NCBI RefSeq assembly: GCF_001591465.1
Contig: NZ_BCUY01000012.1
Coordinates: 1-64,000 of the forward strand
Source: Cytobacillus firmus NBRC 15306
Lineage (GTDB): Bacteria > Bacillota > Bacilli > Bacillales > Cytobacillaceae
Direction of reading: 5' to 3'
DNA length: 64,000 nucleotides
Positions 1 to 7,495 of the stretch are shown one piece after another; position 1 is the first letter of the stretch; every line of letters starts with the position of its first letter. A model generated the notes under the pieces. That model was not told the DNA's origin. It saw only the letters and a list, made by a program, of their open reading frames with translations, and searched no databases. The position numbers and the translations under genes were made by a program.

Positions 1-42
1 CCCCGCTTAATCTCCTTTGATTCCTTTGAGTCTTGAAGTGGA

Positions 43-72
43 GGTCTTACTGCCCGTTAGACTGCGATAAAA
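43..72. repeat. 30-bp dispersed repeat, copy 1 (inverted relative to copy 2)
   Basis: These 30 bases are the exact reverse complement of positions 4663-4692. The core folds as an imperfect hairpin with arms at 44-50 and 56-62, one T-T mismatch and a 5-nt loop. It ends about 28 bases before the globin start codon. No protein is encoded in it and I do not recognise the family. Confidence 0.8.
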
Positions 73-99
73 TAATGAATTACAAGCAGGTGAAGAATC

Positions 100-483
100 G
101 TGCAGGATTTTAAAACACTTTTTGAAGAAATAGGCGGAACAGAAACTATTGAAAAACTTGTCGAGGCGTTTTATCCGCGTGTGTATGCAGATCCGGTTTT
201 AAGTCCCCTTTTTGAAGGAGACATTGAGGATATTAAGCGAAAACAAAAGATGTTTCTTACACAATTTCTTGGAGGGCCCCCTCTCTACAGCCAGGAGTTT
301 GGCCCGCCGGCCATGAAACAAAGACATCTTCCGTTTGAGATAACACCATTAAGAGCGCAAAGATGGCTTGCCTGTATGAAGGAGGCCTTTCACGAGACAG
401 GCCTTGAACAAAATCCTGCATCTGTCCTTTTCTATGACCGATTAATACAGGTTGCGGCGATTATGGTAAACAGTCCGGAATGA
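100..483 (+). CDS. yjbI: group II truncated hemoglobin (YjbI-like)
   Basis: The 127-residue product has the length and pattern of a group II (trHbO) truncated globin: an early IGG (residues 11-13), F-Y-x-R-V-Y-A-D-P-x-L-x-P-L-F in the B/E region, then Q-F-L-G-G-P and K-Q-R-H-x-P-F, which includes the proximal His. Such cytosolic heme proteins bind oxygen and may take part in oxygen or peroxide chemistry; in Bacillus subtilis the homologue is YjbI. The start is GTG at 100, preceded by AGGTGA. Copy 1 of a 30-bp repeat lies just upstream. A GC-rich hairpin without a clear U-run follows the stop. Family assignment is confident; physiological role is not. Confidence 0.9.
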   Translation: MQDFKTLFEEIGGTETIEKLVEAFYPRVYADPVLSPLFEGDIEDIKRKQKMFLTQFLGGPPLYSQEFGPPAMKQRHLPFEITPLRAQRWLACMKEAFHETGLEQNPASVLFYDRLIQVAAIMVNSPE

Positions 484-486
484 AGC

Positions 487-511
487 TGGACCTTCCGTCC
501 GGAAGGTCCAA
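487..511 (+). terminator. hairpin after the globin gene
   Basis: GGACCTTCC and GGAAGGTCC pair around a GTCC loop directly after the globin stop. No strong T-run follows, so it may be a weak terminator or an mRNA-stabilising hairpin. The 512-760 stretch is AT-rich and holds nothing else I can support. Confidence 0.45.
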
Positions 512-761
512 TATACATTAAAGTGATTCAAAATATTCTTTTGCATGCTCTGCCGACTGGAACATTTTTACTTCCCATATGTATTCCAGAGCATGGCCAT
601 TTCAGACGATATTAATTTAGGGATACTGCTGCTGTTCATATTCTCACCAGCCAATAGTAAAATTATATTTATATACTATAGACTTTATAATAGCCGTTTT
701 ATAGCAAATTCATTCGAAAATATAGAAATTCACTTCCAATATTGTTTTCTGCAGGGTTAAA

Positions 762-792
762 AGGAAAAAGAACCAGCCGGAAGGCCAGTTCT
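762..792 (-). terminator. terminator of the beta-propeller gene
   Basis: On the minus strand GAACTGGCC/GGCTGGTTC forms an imperfect stem followed by a T-rich tract, just past the stop at 799. Confidence 0.65.
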
Positions 793-798
793 GATAAA

Positions 799-2967
799 TT
801 AATTTAACTTCAGTTCTCCTGCTTTTTGGAACCCATCTGTTTGATAGGCATCAACTTTGTAAGGTGAAATGCTATAAATGCAGTCACCGATAAAGATAAG
901 CCTCTCGATAGCATCTTCCCATTCTTCATAGATCGCTTCTTCTGTCTGATGGGTAATTTCACTTTGGAGTTCGATTCCGTTTTGTACAGTAATCTTGTAT
1001 ACTAACGCTCCCTGGAAGTCGAATATGGATTCAGACTGGCTTCCTTCTTTATTCTTGTAGATCGAAATGGGAAATCCATATAGATTTTTCTTTTTATCTG
1101 CGAGCAGCGCTTTGTGATCGTAATTTAAAGGTGAGTAGGTGCCGCGTCCACCGATTATTTCCGTATCCTTTTCAACAGGATTAGTTGTATCACTTACATC
1201 GAATAAAGATATTTTAACACCGTCCGTTGTAATAACAGGCTGGCTGCCAACTCCTTTGCCTCCGGTAATCTTTGTATCATGTCCGAAGCCAATAAGATGA
1301 TTTTCATCCAAAGGGTGCAGGTAATTGCTGAAGCCGGGAATTTTTAATTCACCGAGAACATATGGTTTTTCCGGATTTGAGCCATCAATAACAAAGAGAG
1401 GATCCGTTTCCTTAAAAGTAACCATATAAATCCGGTCATTCATAAACCTTGCAGAGTAAATTCTCTCCCCTTTTGCCAGGTCTTCAAGCTGGCCGATCTG
1501 CTTTAAATTCTCATCCAAAATGTAAAGGCTATTGGATGAAGGGGTTCGTTCATCCCAGGCTTCCCCCTTGGTTGTCACGACTCTGAAGTTGTCATTATAT
1601 TCATCCATTGAAAATTGATTTAAAACGGTGCCTTTTATTTCCGCAGATGTCTGGAATTTTACTTTTCCGTCTTTTATATTAAACTTATAGATGCTCGTAT
1701 CCGGATGTGGCATCTGTCTGTCTGCGATGATTTCATTATTGTAATGGGTGGCTGCTAAATATACATTATTTTTGGACATATAAAATTCATTTCCGCTGCC
1801 CAGGTAGCTTGTGACAGCTAATGGCTCCCTGCCTCTTTTTAAATCCAATACAGCTATATTAATATAATTTGCATTTTGGGAACCGGGAAAATATTTTATT
1901 TCATTGTAATCAACAATCTGCTGCTCCTTGCTCTCGGCTGTATCATAATAGCGGGGACGCAGATCGGCATTTTCATTTCTTTCCAGTATCCAATATTCGG
2001 GACGATAACTTGTAATTAAATATACTTTTCCATCCATTAGCCTCGAAGCAAGCAGGCTGCCCTCAATGTCTGCCTCTCTAATTAGTTTTGGTTTTTGTTT
2101 ATTTTCGATATTATAAACAATTGTTTTGGCGGATTGAAATGCAGGTGCAATCTTTTTTTCAGAAGACGCCTTCCCAATAGGTTCAGGTATATCTTTATAG
2201 CTGTGGCCCAAAACGATTAATTGGCTGTCTTCTATAAATAACTGATAGGGAGAAAAGCCTCCAGTAAAAGTTAACTGAGATTCCAGTTCCATTTTATCTG
2301 CAGGAACGGCCTTGATAATCTGGACTTTATTTTCGGAGATTTTGTATATGTGCGTTCCATCTGTTTTTATCAGGTCGGCTTCATCAATACCCGATACTTG
2401 CACATTTGTCACCGAATAATCTGTCCCTGCAGAATCTGCTGAGCTCTTTGCACTGCTGCTCTCCTCGCTCACTGCCATATCCCTTCCGGAAAAGAAAGTC
2501 CTTTCTTTTTTAAGCATTCTTGAAAAATAACTGTTCAATTTATCTCTTGAGCCAATTGCCGGCAATGTATTTATAACTTTAAAGGCTGTTTTTACTGATT
2601 GATTCAGATTTTGTCCTCTCTTTGTTTTAATATCATCTGTAAGGACCAATGTATAATGCGGTGAATGCAGATTATATCCTTCTTCGGGCGGCTGAATTTC
2701 AATGGATTTATTATTATTTTCCAAAGAGATTCTTACCTGTTCTTTTTCTCCCTCTTCATTCAGGATATAAACAGAGGTATTGTTAACACTATCCGGATTA
2801 AGTTCTTTTGAAAACGTAATCTCCCACACTTTATTGTTTAAAACAATTAACTCTTCATTAGTTCCTGCCAGAGTACTGACAATTTTTAATCTGTTAAAGA
2901 ATGAAAAAGATACCAGTATGATAAGGATTAATGTGATACCACCAAGAAAAAGCCATTTATTTTTCAT
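799..2967 (-). CDS. membrane-anchored protein with C-terminal beta-propeller domain
   Basis: The 722-residue product begins with a short cationic stretch and a hydrophobic segment (about residues 5-25), so it is probably secreted or anchored outside the membrane. Residues about 35-120 resemble a bacterial Ig-like fold (V-W-E-I-T-F-S-K-E-L-N-P). From about residue 185 the protein has the repeating short beta-strand blades of the family called secreted protein containing C-terminal beta-propeller domain. ATG at 2967 is preferred over the upstream GTG at 2976 because AAAAGGGG lies eight bases before it. The gene stands alone with its own terminator. Function is unknown; ligand or peptidoglycan-associated binding would be guesswork. 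Confidence 0.8.
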   Translation of the reverse strand: MKNKWLFLGGITLILIILVSFSFFNRLKIVSTLAGTNEELIVLNNKVWEITFSKELNPDSVNNTSVYILNEEGEKEQVRISLENNNKSIEIQPPEEGYNLHSPHYTLVLTDDIKTKRGQNLNQSVKTAFKVINTLPAIGSRDKLNSYFSRMLKKERTFFSGRDMAVSEESSSAKSSADSAGTDYSVTNVQVSGIDEADLIKTDGTHIYKISENKVQIIKAVPADKMELESQLTFTGGFSPYQLFIEDSQLIVLGHSYKDIPEPIGKASSEKKIAPAFQSAKTIVYNIENKQKPKLIREADIEGSLLASRLMDGKVYLITSYRPEYWILERNENADLRPRYYDTAESKEQQIVDYNEIKYFPGSQNANYINIAVLDLKRGREPLAVTSYLGSGNEFYMSKNNVYLAATHYNNEIIADRQMPHPDTSIYKFNIKDGKVKFQTSAEIKGTVLNQFSMDEYNDNFRVVTTKGEAWDERTPSSNSLYILDENLKQIGQLEDLAKGERIYSARFMNDRIYMVTFKETDPLFVIDGSNPEKPYVLGELKIPGFSNYLHPLDENHLIGFGHDTKITGGKGVGSQPVITTDGVKISLFDVSDTTNPVEKDTEIIGGRGTYSPLNYDHKALLADKKKNLYGFPISIYKNKEGSQSESIFDFQGALVYKITVQNGIELQSEITHQTEEAIYEEWEDAIERLIFIGDCIYSISPYKVDAYQTDGFQKAGELKLN

Positions 2968-3115
2968 GACAGACACCCCTTTTTAAGTAAGTTGACGCGC
3001 TGCAACTTCCAATAGTTACAGTTTTTTCAAGAAAAACTTTTCTGAAATTAATGAATTTTTCTGATGGTAAAGGTAAAATTTTATTTATTACAGTAGAGGA
3101 GGAAGGTTTTCATTA

Positions 3116-4057
3116 GTGCTGAACGAGAGAAACAAAACGAACGGCTTTCTGTTGCTGATATTAGCCAATATGATATGGGGAGGTAATTTTGTTATAGGGA
3201 GAATTGGTGTAGATTTTTTTCCGCCTGTTTTATTTTCCCTTATGCGCTGGCTCATTGCCTTTCTGCTTTTAACTCCTTTTATGACAAAGCAGCTTAAAAA
3301 TGATTGGAATATTATAAGGAAGCATATGAAGATTCTTTTGCTTTTGGCCGTTACTGGTATTGCCGGCTACAATACGATCATATACTTTGCACTGCAATAT
3401 ACCACATCTATTAATGCATCAGTCGTAAATAGTACAACACCGCTTTTTATCGCGATTCTTGCCGTATTTCTATTAAGAGAAAAGCTTTTGGCACACCATG
3501 CAGCAGGAATCATCCTGTCAGTCTTTGGGATTTTATTTGTCATTTCAAAGGGATCGGTTGAAGTGTTTCTTTCATGGGAAATTAATGCCGGGGATTTTTA
3601 CGTTTTGGCGGCGGTTTTTATGTGGGCTTTGTATTCTGTGATTGTCAAAAAATATGCAGACGTCTTGCCTTTGCTATCTTCTTTTTATGTATCAGTATTT
3701 CTTGGCATTTTTCTATTGGCGCCTTTAAGCCTGATTGAATATTTGTGGCTGGAAGCAGCAAAACCTGTCTTCACTCTTCCCTCCATAGGGATCTTGCTGT
3801 ATGTTGGGTTTCTGGCTTCCATTATGGCGTTTCTATCGTGGAATTTTGGAGTTCACATAATCGGAGCAGCCAAAGCGGGGGTATTTCTGAATCTCCTTCC
3901 TGTTTTTGCTATTATCTTCGCATTGTGTTTTACACAGGAAAAATTGTATCTGTATCAGATAATTGGCGGGGGAATTGTGATTCTCGGCGTAGTCCTATCT
4001 TCCAGGAAATCTTTGCGATTCAAGAATCACCCACAAGAGGATAAGTTTTCGGCCTAA
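3116..4057 (+). CDS. EamA/DMT-family permease
   Basis: The 313-residue protein has about ten hydrophobic helices in two homologous halves, the usual layout of EamA (DUF6) transporters of the drug/metabolite superfamily. The first half opens with N-M-I-W-G-G-N-F and the second with A-V-F-M-W-A-L-Y-S. These proteins export small metabolites from the cytoplasm; substrate cannot be read from sequence. The start is GTG at 3116 after a GAGGAGG tract, at slightly long spacing. The gene is transcribed divergently from the beta-propeller gene and is followed by a strong terminator, so it is monocistronic. Confidence 0.88.
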   Translation: MLNERNKTNGFLLLILANMIWGGNFVIGRIGVDFFPPVLFSLMRWLIAFLLLTPFMTKQLKNDWNIIRKHMKILLLLAVTGIAGYNTIIYFALQYTTSINASVVNSTTPLFIAILAVFLLREKLLAHHAAGIILSVFGILFVISKGSVEVFLSWEINAGDFYVLAAVFMWALYSVIVKKYADVLPLLSSFYVSVFLGIFLLAPLSLIEYLWLEAAKPVFTLPSIGILLYVGFLASIMAFLSWNFGVHIIGAAKAGVFLNLLPVFAIIFALCFTQEKLYLYQIIGGGIVILGVVLSSRKSLRFKNHPQEDKFSA

Positions 4058-4095
4058 AAACTCCCCTCAGCTTCTGTCTGAGGGGAGTTTCTTTT
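4057..4095 (+). terminator. terminator of the DMT permease gene
   Basis: A 12-13 bp stem, AACTCCCCTCAG against CTGAGGGGAGTT, has a 7-nt loop and a following T-rich tail. Confidence 0.9.
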
Positions 4096-4100
4096 ATATA

Positions 4101-4229
4101 TTACCAATCCTGGGTATGCTCTAATAAATGATCAATTTCCACCTGTCTGATCATATAGCCAAAATCTTCTTCGGCAATCTCCGATGTGGATTCCAATAGC
4201 TGATCAATATCCATTTGCACCAATCTCAT
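4101..4229 (-). CDS. small acidic hypothetical protein, 42 aa
   Basis: A 42-codon frame starts with ATG at 4229, seven bases after a perfect GGAGGT. The product is acidic and internally similar: D-I-D-Q-L-L-E-S-T near residue 7 resembles E-I-D-H-L-L-E-H-T near residue 31, each predicted to be helical. It converges with the DMT permease gene and can share that gene's terminator. I do not recognise the family. The ribosome binding site and repeat-like composition argue for a real gene. Confidence 0.6.
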   Translation of the reverse strand: MRLVQMDIDQLLESTSEIAEEDFGYMIRQVEIDHLLEHTQDW

Positions 4230-4502
4230 AACCAGACCTCCATTTTAACTAAGTAATCTATAATCTCTTTCCTGCTATACTATTCGCTGTTCAGATGACA
4301 GGTATGGGGGCAGGCCGGAAATATTATCAATATTTAATACCCGACTTTACGAGATATCAATCATTTATGCAAAAAATAATGGTTGAATGATTGTTCATTT
4401 TTTTCACGCATCAGCTGACAGGTTAATAGTATATAGTGAGTTTTAAAAAATCTTACCAGGGTATAGAGTCATAAAATACATTGCTGTTTGAAGGTGTCTA
4501 TT

Positions 4503-4649
4503 ATGAAATCTAACTTTAGTGATTTTGCAAAGCTATTGGAATCTGCTCTTGATAAAGGGCAAACAGATACAGAAATGACCATCCATGAACTGCTTGATGA
4601 TATAAAAACCCAGCTTGAACCTTTAATCAACAAAAAGGAAATCGGCTAA
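4503..4649 (+). CDS. small hypothetical protein, 48 aa
   Basis: ATG at 4503 opens a 48-codon frame with a GAAGGTG ribosome binding site. The product is probably helical (F-A-K-L-L-E-S-A-L; I-H-E-L-L-D-D-I). The frame ends inside the left arm of a convincing intrinsic terminator, which supports a short transcription unit. It is not a family I recognise. The 4230-4502 stretch upstream is AT-rich and presumably carries its promoter, but I could not choose a convincing one. Confidence 0.6.
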   Translation: MKSNFSDFAKLLESALDKGQTDTEMTIHELLDDIKTQLEPLINKKEIG

Positions 4650-4668
4650 TGCGCCGATTCCCTTTTAT
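4633..4668 (+). terminator. terminator of the 48-aa gene
   Basis: AAGGAAATCGGC pairs with GCCGATTCCCTTT and a T-run follows. The right arm abuts copy 2 of the 30-bp repeat. Confidence 0.75.
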
Positions 4669-4692
4669 CGCAGTCTAACGGGCAGTAAGACC
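4663..4692. repeat. 30-bp dispersed repeat, copy 2
   Basis: This is the exact reverse complement of positions 43-72. Hairpin arms are at 4673-4679 and 4685-4691 with loop GGGCA. It lies between the terminator of one small gene and the ribosome binding site of the next. Confidence 0.8.
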
Positions 4693-4748
4693 CCCTCTGA
4701 TTGAAGTTTCACTTTTTAATTGGTACAATGCCAAGAAGGAGGATTTTT

Positions 4749-4925
4749 TTGAGGCAATATATCGTTACCGGCATGAATGGTGCCCATTATTATGGTTATC
4801 CCCAGGTGCAGTATGGCCCCTGGTGGCAGCCAATCCATCAAGGCTATCCCTATCATAGCGTTTGGCATCAGAGTCATTTGCACTCCAGCCATTACACTGC
4901 TGCTCCTCAACAGAGATATTATTAA
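4749..4925 (+). CDS. Tyr/His-rich small protein, possibly spore coat
   Basis: TTG at 4749 is chosen because AGAAGGAGG ends six bases before it; the frame stays open to 4701 but without such a site. The 58-residue product is rich in Tyr, His, Gly, Pro and Gln (H-Y-Y-G-Y-P, G-P-W-W-Q-P, Q-R-Y-Y at the C-terminus). This composition is typical of small cross-linked Bacillus spore coat proteins, but no named family is recognised. A bidirectional terminator follows. Confidence 0.65.
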   Translation: MRQYIVTGMNGAHYYGYPQVQYGPWWQPIHQGYPYHSVWHQSHLHSSHYTAAPQQRYY

Positions 4926-4931
4926 ATCGAA

Positions 4932-4963
4932 AAAACGCATGCCGGAAGACATGCGTTTTTATC
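4932..4963. terminator. bidirectional terminator
   Basis: AAAAACGCATG and CATGCGTTTTT pair around an 8-nt loop, serving the Tyr/His-rich gene on plus and ltaE on minus. Confidence 0.88.
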
Positions 4964-4966
4964 TGG

Positions 4967-5998
4967 TTATATTATTTGATCAGCTGTTTTTTGAATAGCT
5001 GTTATTGCATGTTCAAGCTGGCTTCTGTTCACATCATAGTGAGTAACAAAACGTACATAACTAGGTCCAAAAGTTCCTGAAAGAACTCCTTCAGCTCTTA
5101 ATTTTTCAACAAATTCCGATGAATTCATCTTTAGATTTTTCACATCTGCCACAATGATATTCGTATCCACTTGATTTACAATTTCAATTCCTCTGATTTG
5201 GCCAAGCTGCTTTGCAAGGTATTGGGCATTTTCATGGTCCTCTGCCAGGCGTTCTCTCATTTGGGTTAATGCAATAAGGCCTGGAGCAGCTATGATGCCA
5301 GCCTGGCGGAGTCCCCCTCCGAGTCTTTTGCGCCATTTTCTGGCGGCTGTAATAAAATCTCTGTTTCCTGCCAGTATTGATCCAACAGGAGCACCAAGCC
5401 CTTTGGATAGGCATACCTGGACAGTATCGCAATGCGTTGCTAATTCGGAAGCCGGCAGGTTCAGTGCTGCTGCGGCATTGAATAATCTTGCTCCATCTAT
5501 ATGTACAGGGACGTTATTTGCTTTTGCGATAGTATGAATTTCTTTCATATTATCAATGGGAATAACGGCACCTCCGGCTCTATTATGCGTATTTTCAAGG
5601 CAAATCAAGCCTGTTTCAGGAAAATGCTGATCTGCTCCCCTAATAGCATACTCTACATCAGAAGGGTTCATTGCCCCTCTTGTCCCATTTATTGTTCTCG
5701 TCTGGACGCCGGCAAACGCAGAAGCTGCTCCGCTTTCATAATAAAAAATATGACTTTCTGCTTCGAGAATAATTTCATTGCCAGGGCGGCAATGTGTTAA
5801 GATTGCGATCTGATTTCCCTGTGTTCCGCTTGTTACAAAAAGAGCTGCTTCCTTTCCAAGCACTTCAGCAGCTGTCTCCTCCAGTTGATTTATTGAAGGA
5901 TCCTCTCCATAAACATCATCTCCAACTTCCGCTTCATAAGCCGCTTTTCTCATAGCTTCAGTCGGCTTTGTGACTGTATCGCTTCTTAAATCAATCAT
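4967..5998 (-). CDS. ltaE: low-specificity L-threonine aldolase
   Basis: The 343-residue product is a fold-type I PLP enzyme cleaving L-threonine or L-allo-threonine to glycine and acetaldehyde. It opens with M-I-D-L-R-S-D-T-V-T-K-P-T and contains G-D-D-V-Y-G-E-D-P, H-I-D-G-A-R-L-F and the PLP-lysine motif C-L-S-K-G-L-G-A-P-V-G (Lys about 199). Length is normal for the family. ATG at 5998 follows AGGGTGAGG. It appears monocistronic and ends at a shared terminator. Confidence 0.95.
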   Translation of the reverse strand: MIDLRSDTVTKPTEAMRKAAYEAEVGDDVYGEDPSINQLEETAAEVLGKEAALFVTSGTQGNQIAILTHCRPGNEIILEAESHIFYYESGAASAFAGVQTRTINGTRGAMNPSDVEYAIRGADQHFPETGLICLENTHNRAGGAVIPIDNMKEIHTIAKANNVPVHIDGARLFNAAAALNLPASELATHCDTVQVCLSKGLGAPVGSILAGNRDFITAARKWRKRLGGGLRQAGIIAAPGLIALTQMRERLAEDHENAQYLAKQLGQIRGIEIVNQVDTNIIVADVKNLKMNSSEFVEKLRAEGVLSGTFGPSYVRFVTHYDVNRSQLEHAITAIQKTADQII

Positions 5999-6423
5999 GT
6001 CCTCACCCTGTCTCTATCTATTTTATTTTTACTTCATGTTACTGTACTATTCTGTATTTTTCAATTAATAAGAAAGAGCCATTGCAGGTCCCTGATAAAT
6101 ATTAATATGCAGGTTACAAAAGCTCTTTCATGCTGCACCAGGAATCTAATTTTTTGTATTTTTTCCTTTATTATTGAAAAACTTCCTTGGAAAAAACTAA
6201 CCACAAATAATGTTCAAAAGTTGTTCAAAAATTAATTATGATGTTAAAACGTTGTTGTAATGCTATTTGCAGAAAATGAATTACTATACAAAAGGTTTAC
6301 ATTTATTTCCTTCTAAGTTTTGTCACAACTTTTCACAATTGCTTATGTTAATATCATTTACACAGTGATAACTAAGTTAAATAAAGGGTTCAAGGATGTG
6401 TAAGTTTTCCAGCCATATATTTT

Positions 6424-6461
6424 TTGACATCTTTGTGAAAGTGCGCACATTATATGTGAAT
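6424..6461 (+). promoter_or_regulatory. promoter candidate for qoxABCD with ResD-like motifs
   Basis: A perfect -35 TTGACA (6424-6429) is followed at 18 bp by CATTAT (6448-6453). Two motifs, TTTGTGAAA (6432) and TATGTGAAT (6453), lie 21 bp apart and resemble the TTTGTGAAT motif I recall for ResD. The rest of 5999-6490 is a long untranslated region with several AT-rich inverted repeats and no gene that I can support. Confidence 0.45.
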
Positions 6462-6502
6462 TATTTAACAATAGTTTTTGTTTAAAGGAGATGAAACATC
6501 AG

Positions 6503-7495
6503 ATGAAAAAAATGCTGCTCTCTTTAACAGCTTTATTGCCGATGCTTATTCTCAGCGGCTGCAATATGGTTGTGTTTGAACCGCAGGGTCCTGTTGCAAG
6601 AAGCATTACCGAATTAATTAACTGGTCCCTGATCTGGATGCTTCTTGTTGTAGTAGTCGTATTTGGATTATTCGGCTATATCGTATGGAAATATCGTGAG
6701 AAACCTGAAAATAAGGATTATGAACCACCTGAGGAGCATGGAAGCACACTCCTTGAAATTATCTGGACCGGGATTCCGATCTTAATTGTCATAGCGTTAA
6801 CGATCCCGACCGTAAAAACACTTTATGCTCTCGAAGAAGCACCAAAAGGCTACGAAGAAAAAGAGCCTATTACCATACATGTTACATCTGCTGACTGGAA
6901 ATGGATTTTCAGTTATCCAGAAGAAGGAATTGAGACGGTGAACTATGTCAATATTCCAGAAGATACTCCTGTACTCTTCAAAATGACATCCGCAAGCACA
7001 ATGCAGTCTTTCTGGGTGCCTGCACTTGGCGGACAAAAGTACACCATGCCAAAAATGGAAACAGAATTATATCTTGTTGCAGACAACCCTGGATCATATG
7101 AAGGCCAGAATACTAACTTTAACGGCCGCGGCTATGCGGATATGAAATTTGAAGTGCTTGCCCAAACCCAGGAAGATTTCGACCAATGGGTTGAAGATGT
7201 TAAGGATACAGCGCCTAAATTGACAGAGAAAGAATATGTAGGGCTGCTGAAGCCAACTCATTTAGGCAGGCTGACATATTCCAATACTCATTTGGAATGG
7301 GTGAACCATGCCGATCCTGACTCTAAAGCGTATACAAATCCTGAACTTTACAGAGGCCATGGATATCAGGGTAAGACATTCGAAGAAGATGATAATTATA
7401 AAAATGAGAAACCGAATGTAATTGAAGGTCATGGCGAAGATAAGGGTCATGACGACAATGAAGAAAACCATGGAGGTGACCATCATGGGCATTAA
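6503..7495 (+). CDS. qoxA: aa3-type quinol oxidase subunit II (lipoprotein)
   Basis: The 330-residue subunit II anchors the menaquinol oxidase outside the membrane. It has a lipoprotein signal peptide with lipobox L-S-G-C near residue 20, two transmembrane helices (about 42-64 and 85-105) and a cupredoxin-like domain. The Cys/His ligands of the CuA centre are absent (F-W-V-P-A-L-G-G-Q-K-Y-T-M), which marks a quinol rather than cytochrome c oxidase. ATG at 6503 is preferred over 6491 because AAGGAGATGA overlaps the earlier ATG. The C-terminus is an unusually His/Asp/Glu-rich tail. It overlaps qoxB by 11 bases. Confidence 0.93.
   Translation: MKKMLLSLTALLPMLILSGCNMVVFEPQGPVARSITELINWSLIWMLLVVVVVFGLFGYIVWKYREKPENKDYEPPEEHGSTLLEIIWTGIPILIVIALTIPTVKTLYALEEAPKGYEEKEPITIHVTSADWKWIFSYPEEGIETVNYVNIPEDTPVLFKMTSASTMQSFWVPALGGQKYTMPKMETELYLVADNPGSYEGQNTNFNGRGYADMKFEVLAQTQEDFDQWVEDVKDTAPKLTEKEYVGLLKPTHLGRLTYSNTHLEWVNHADPDSKAYTNPELYRGHGYQGKTFEEDDNYKNEKPNVIEGHGEDKGHDDNEENHGGDHHGH

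Noticed and set aside
545-760. 71-codon plus-strand frame after the globin gene
   Set aside because: Very AT-rich, no ribosome binding site, composition of random translation (F, I, Y-rich) and no terminator; treated as noncoding.
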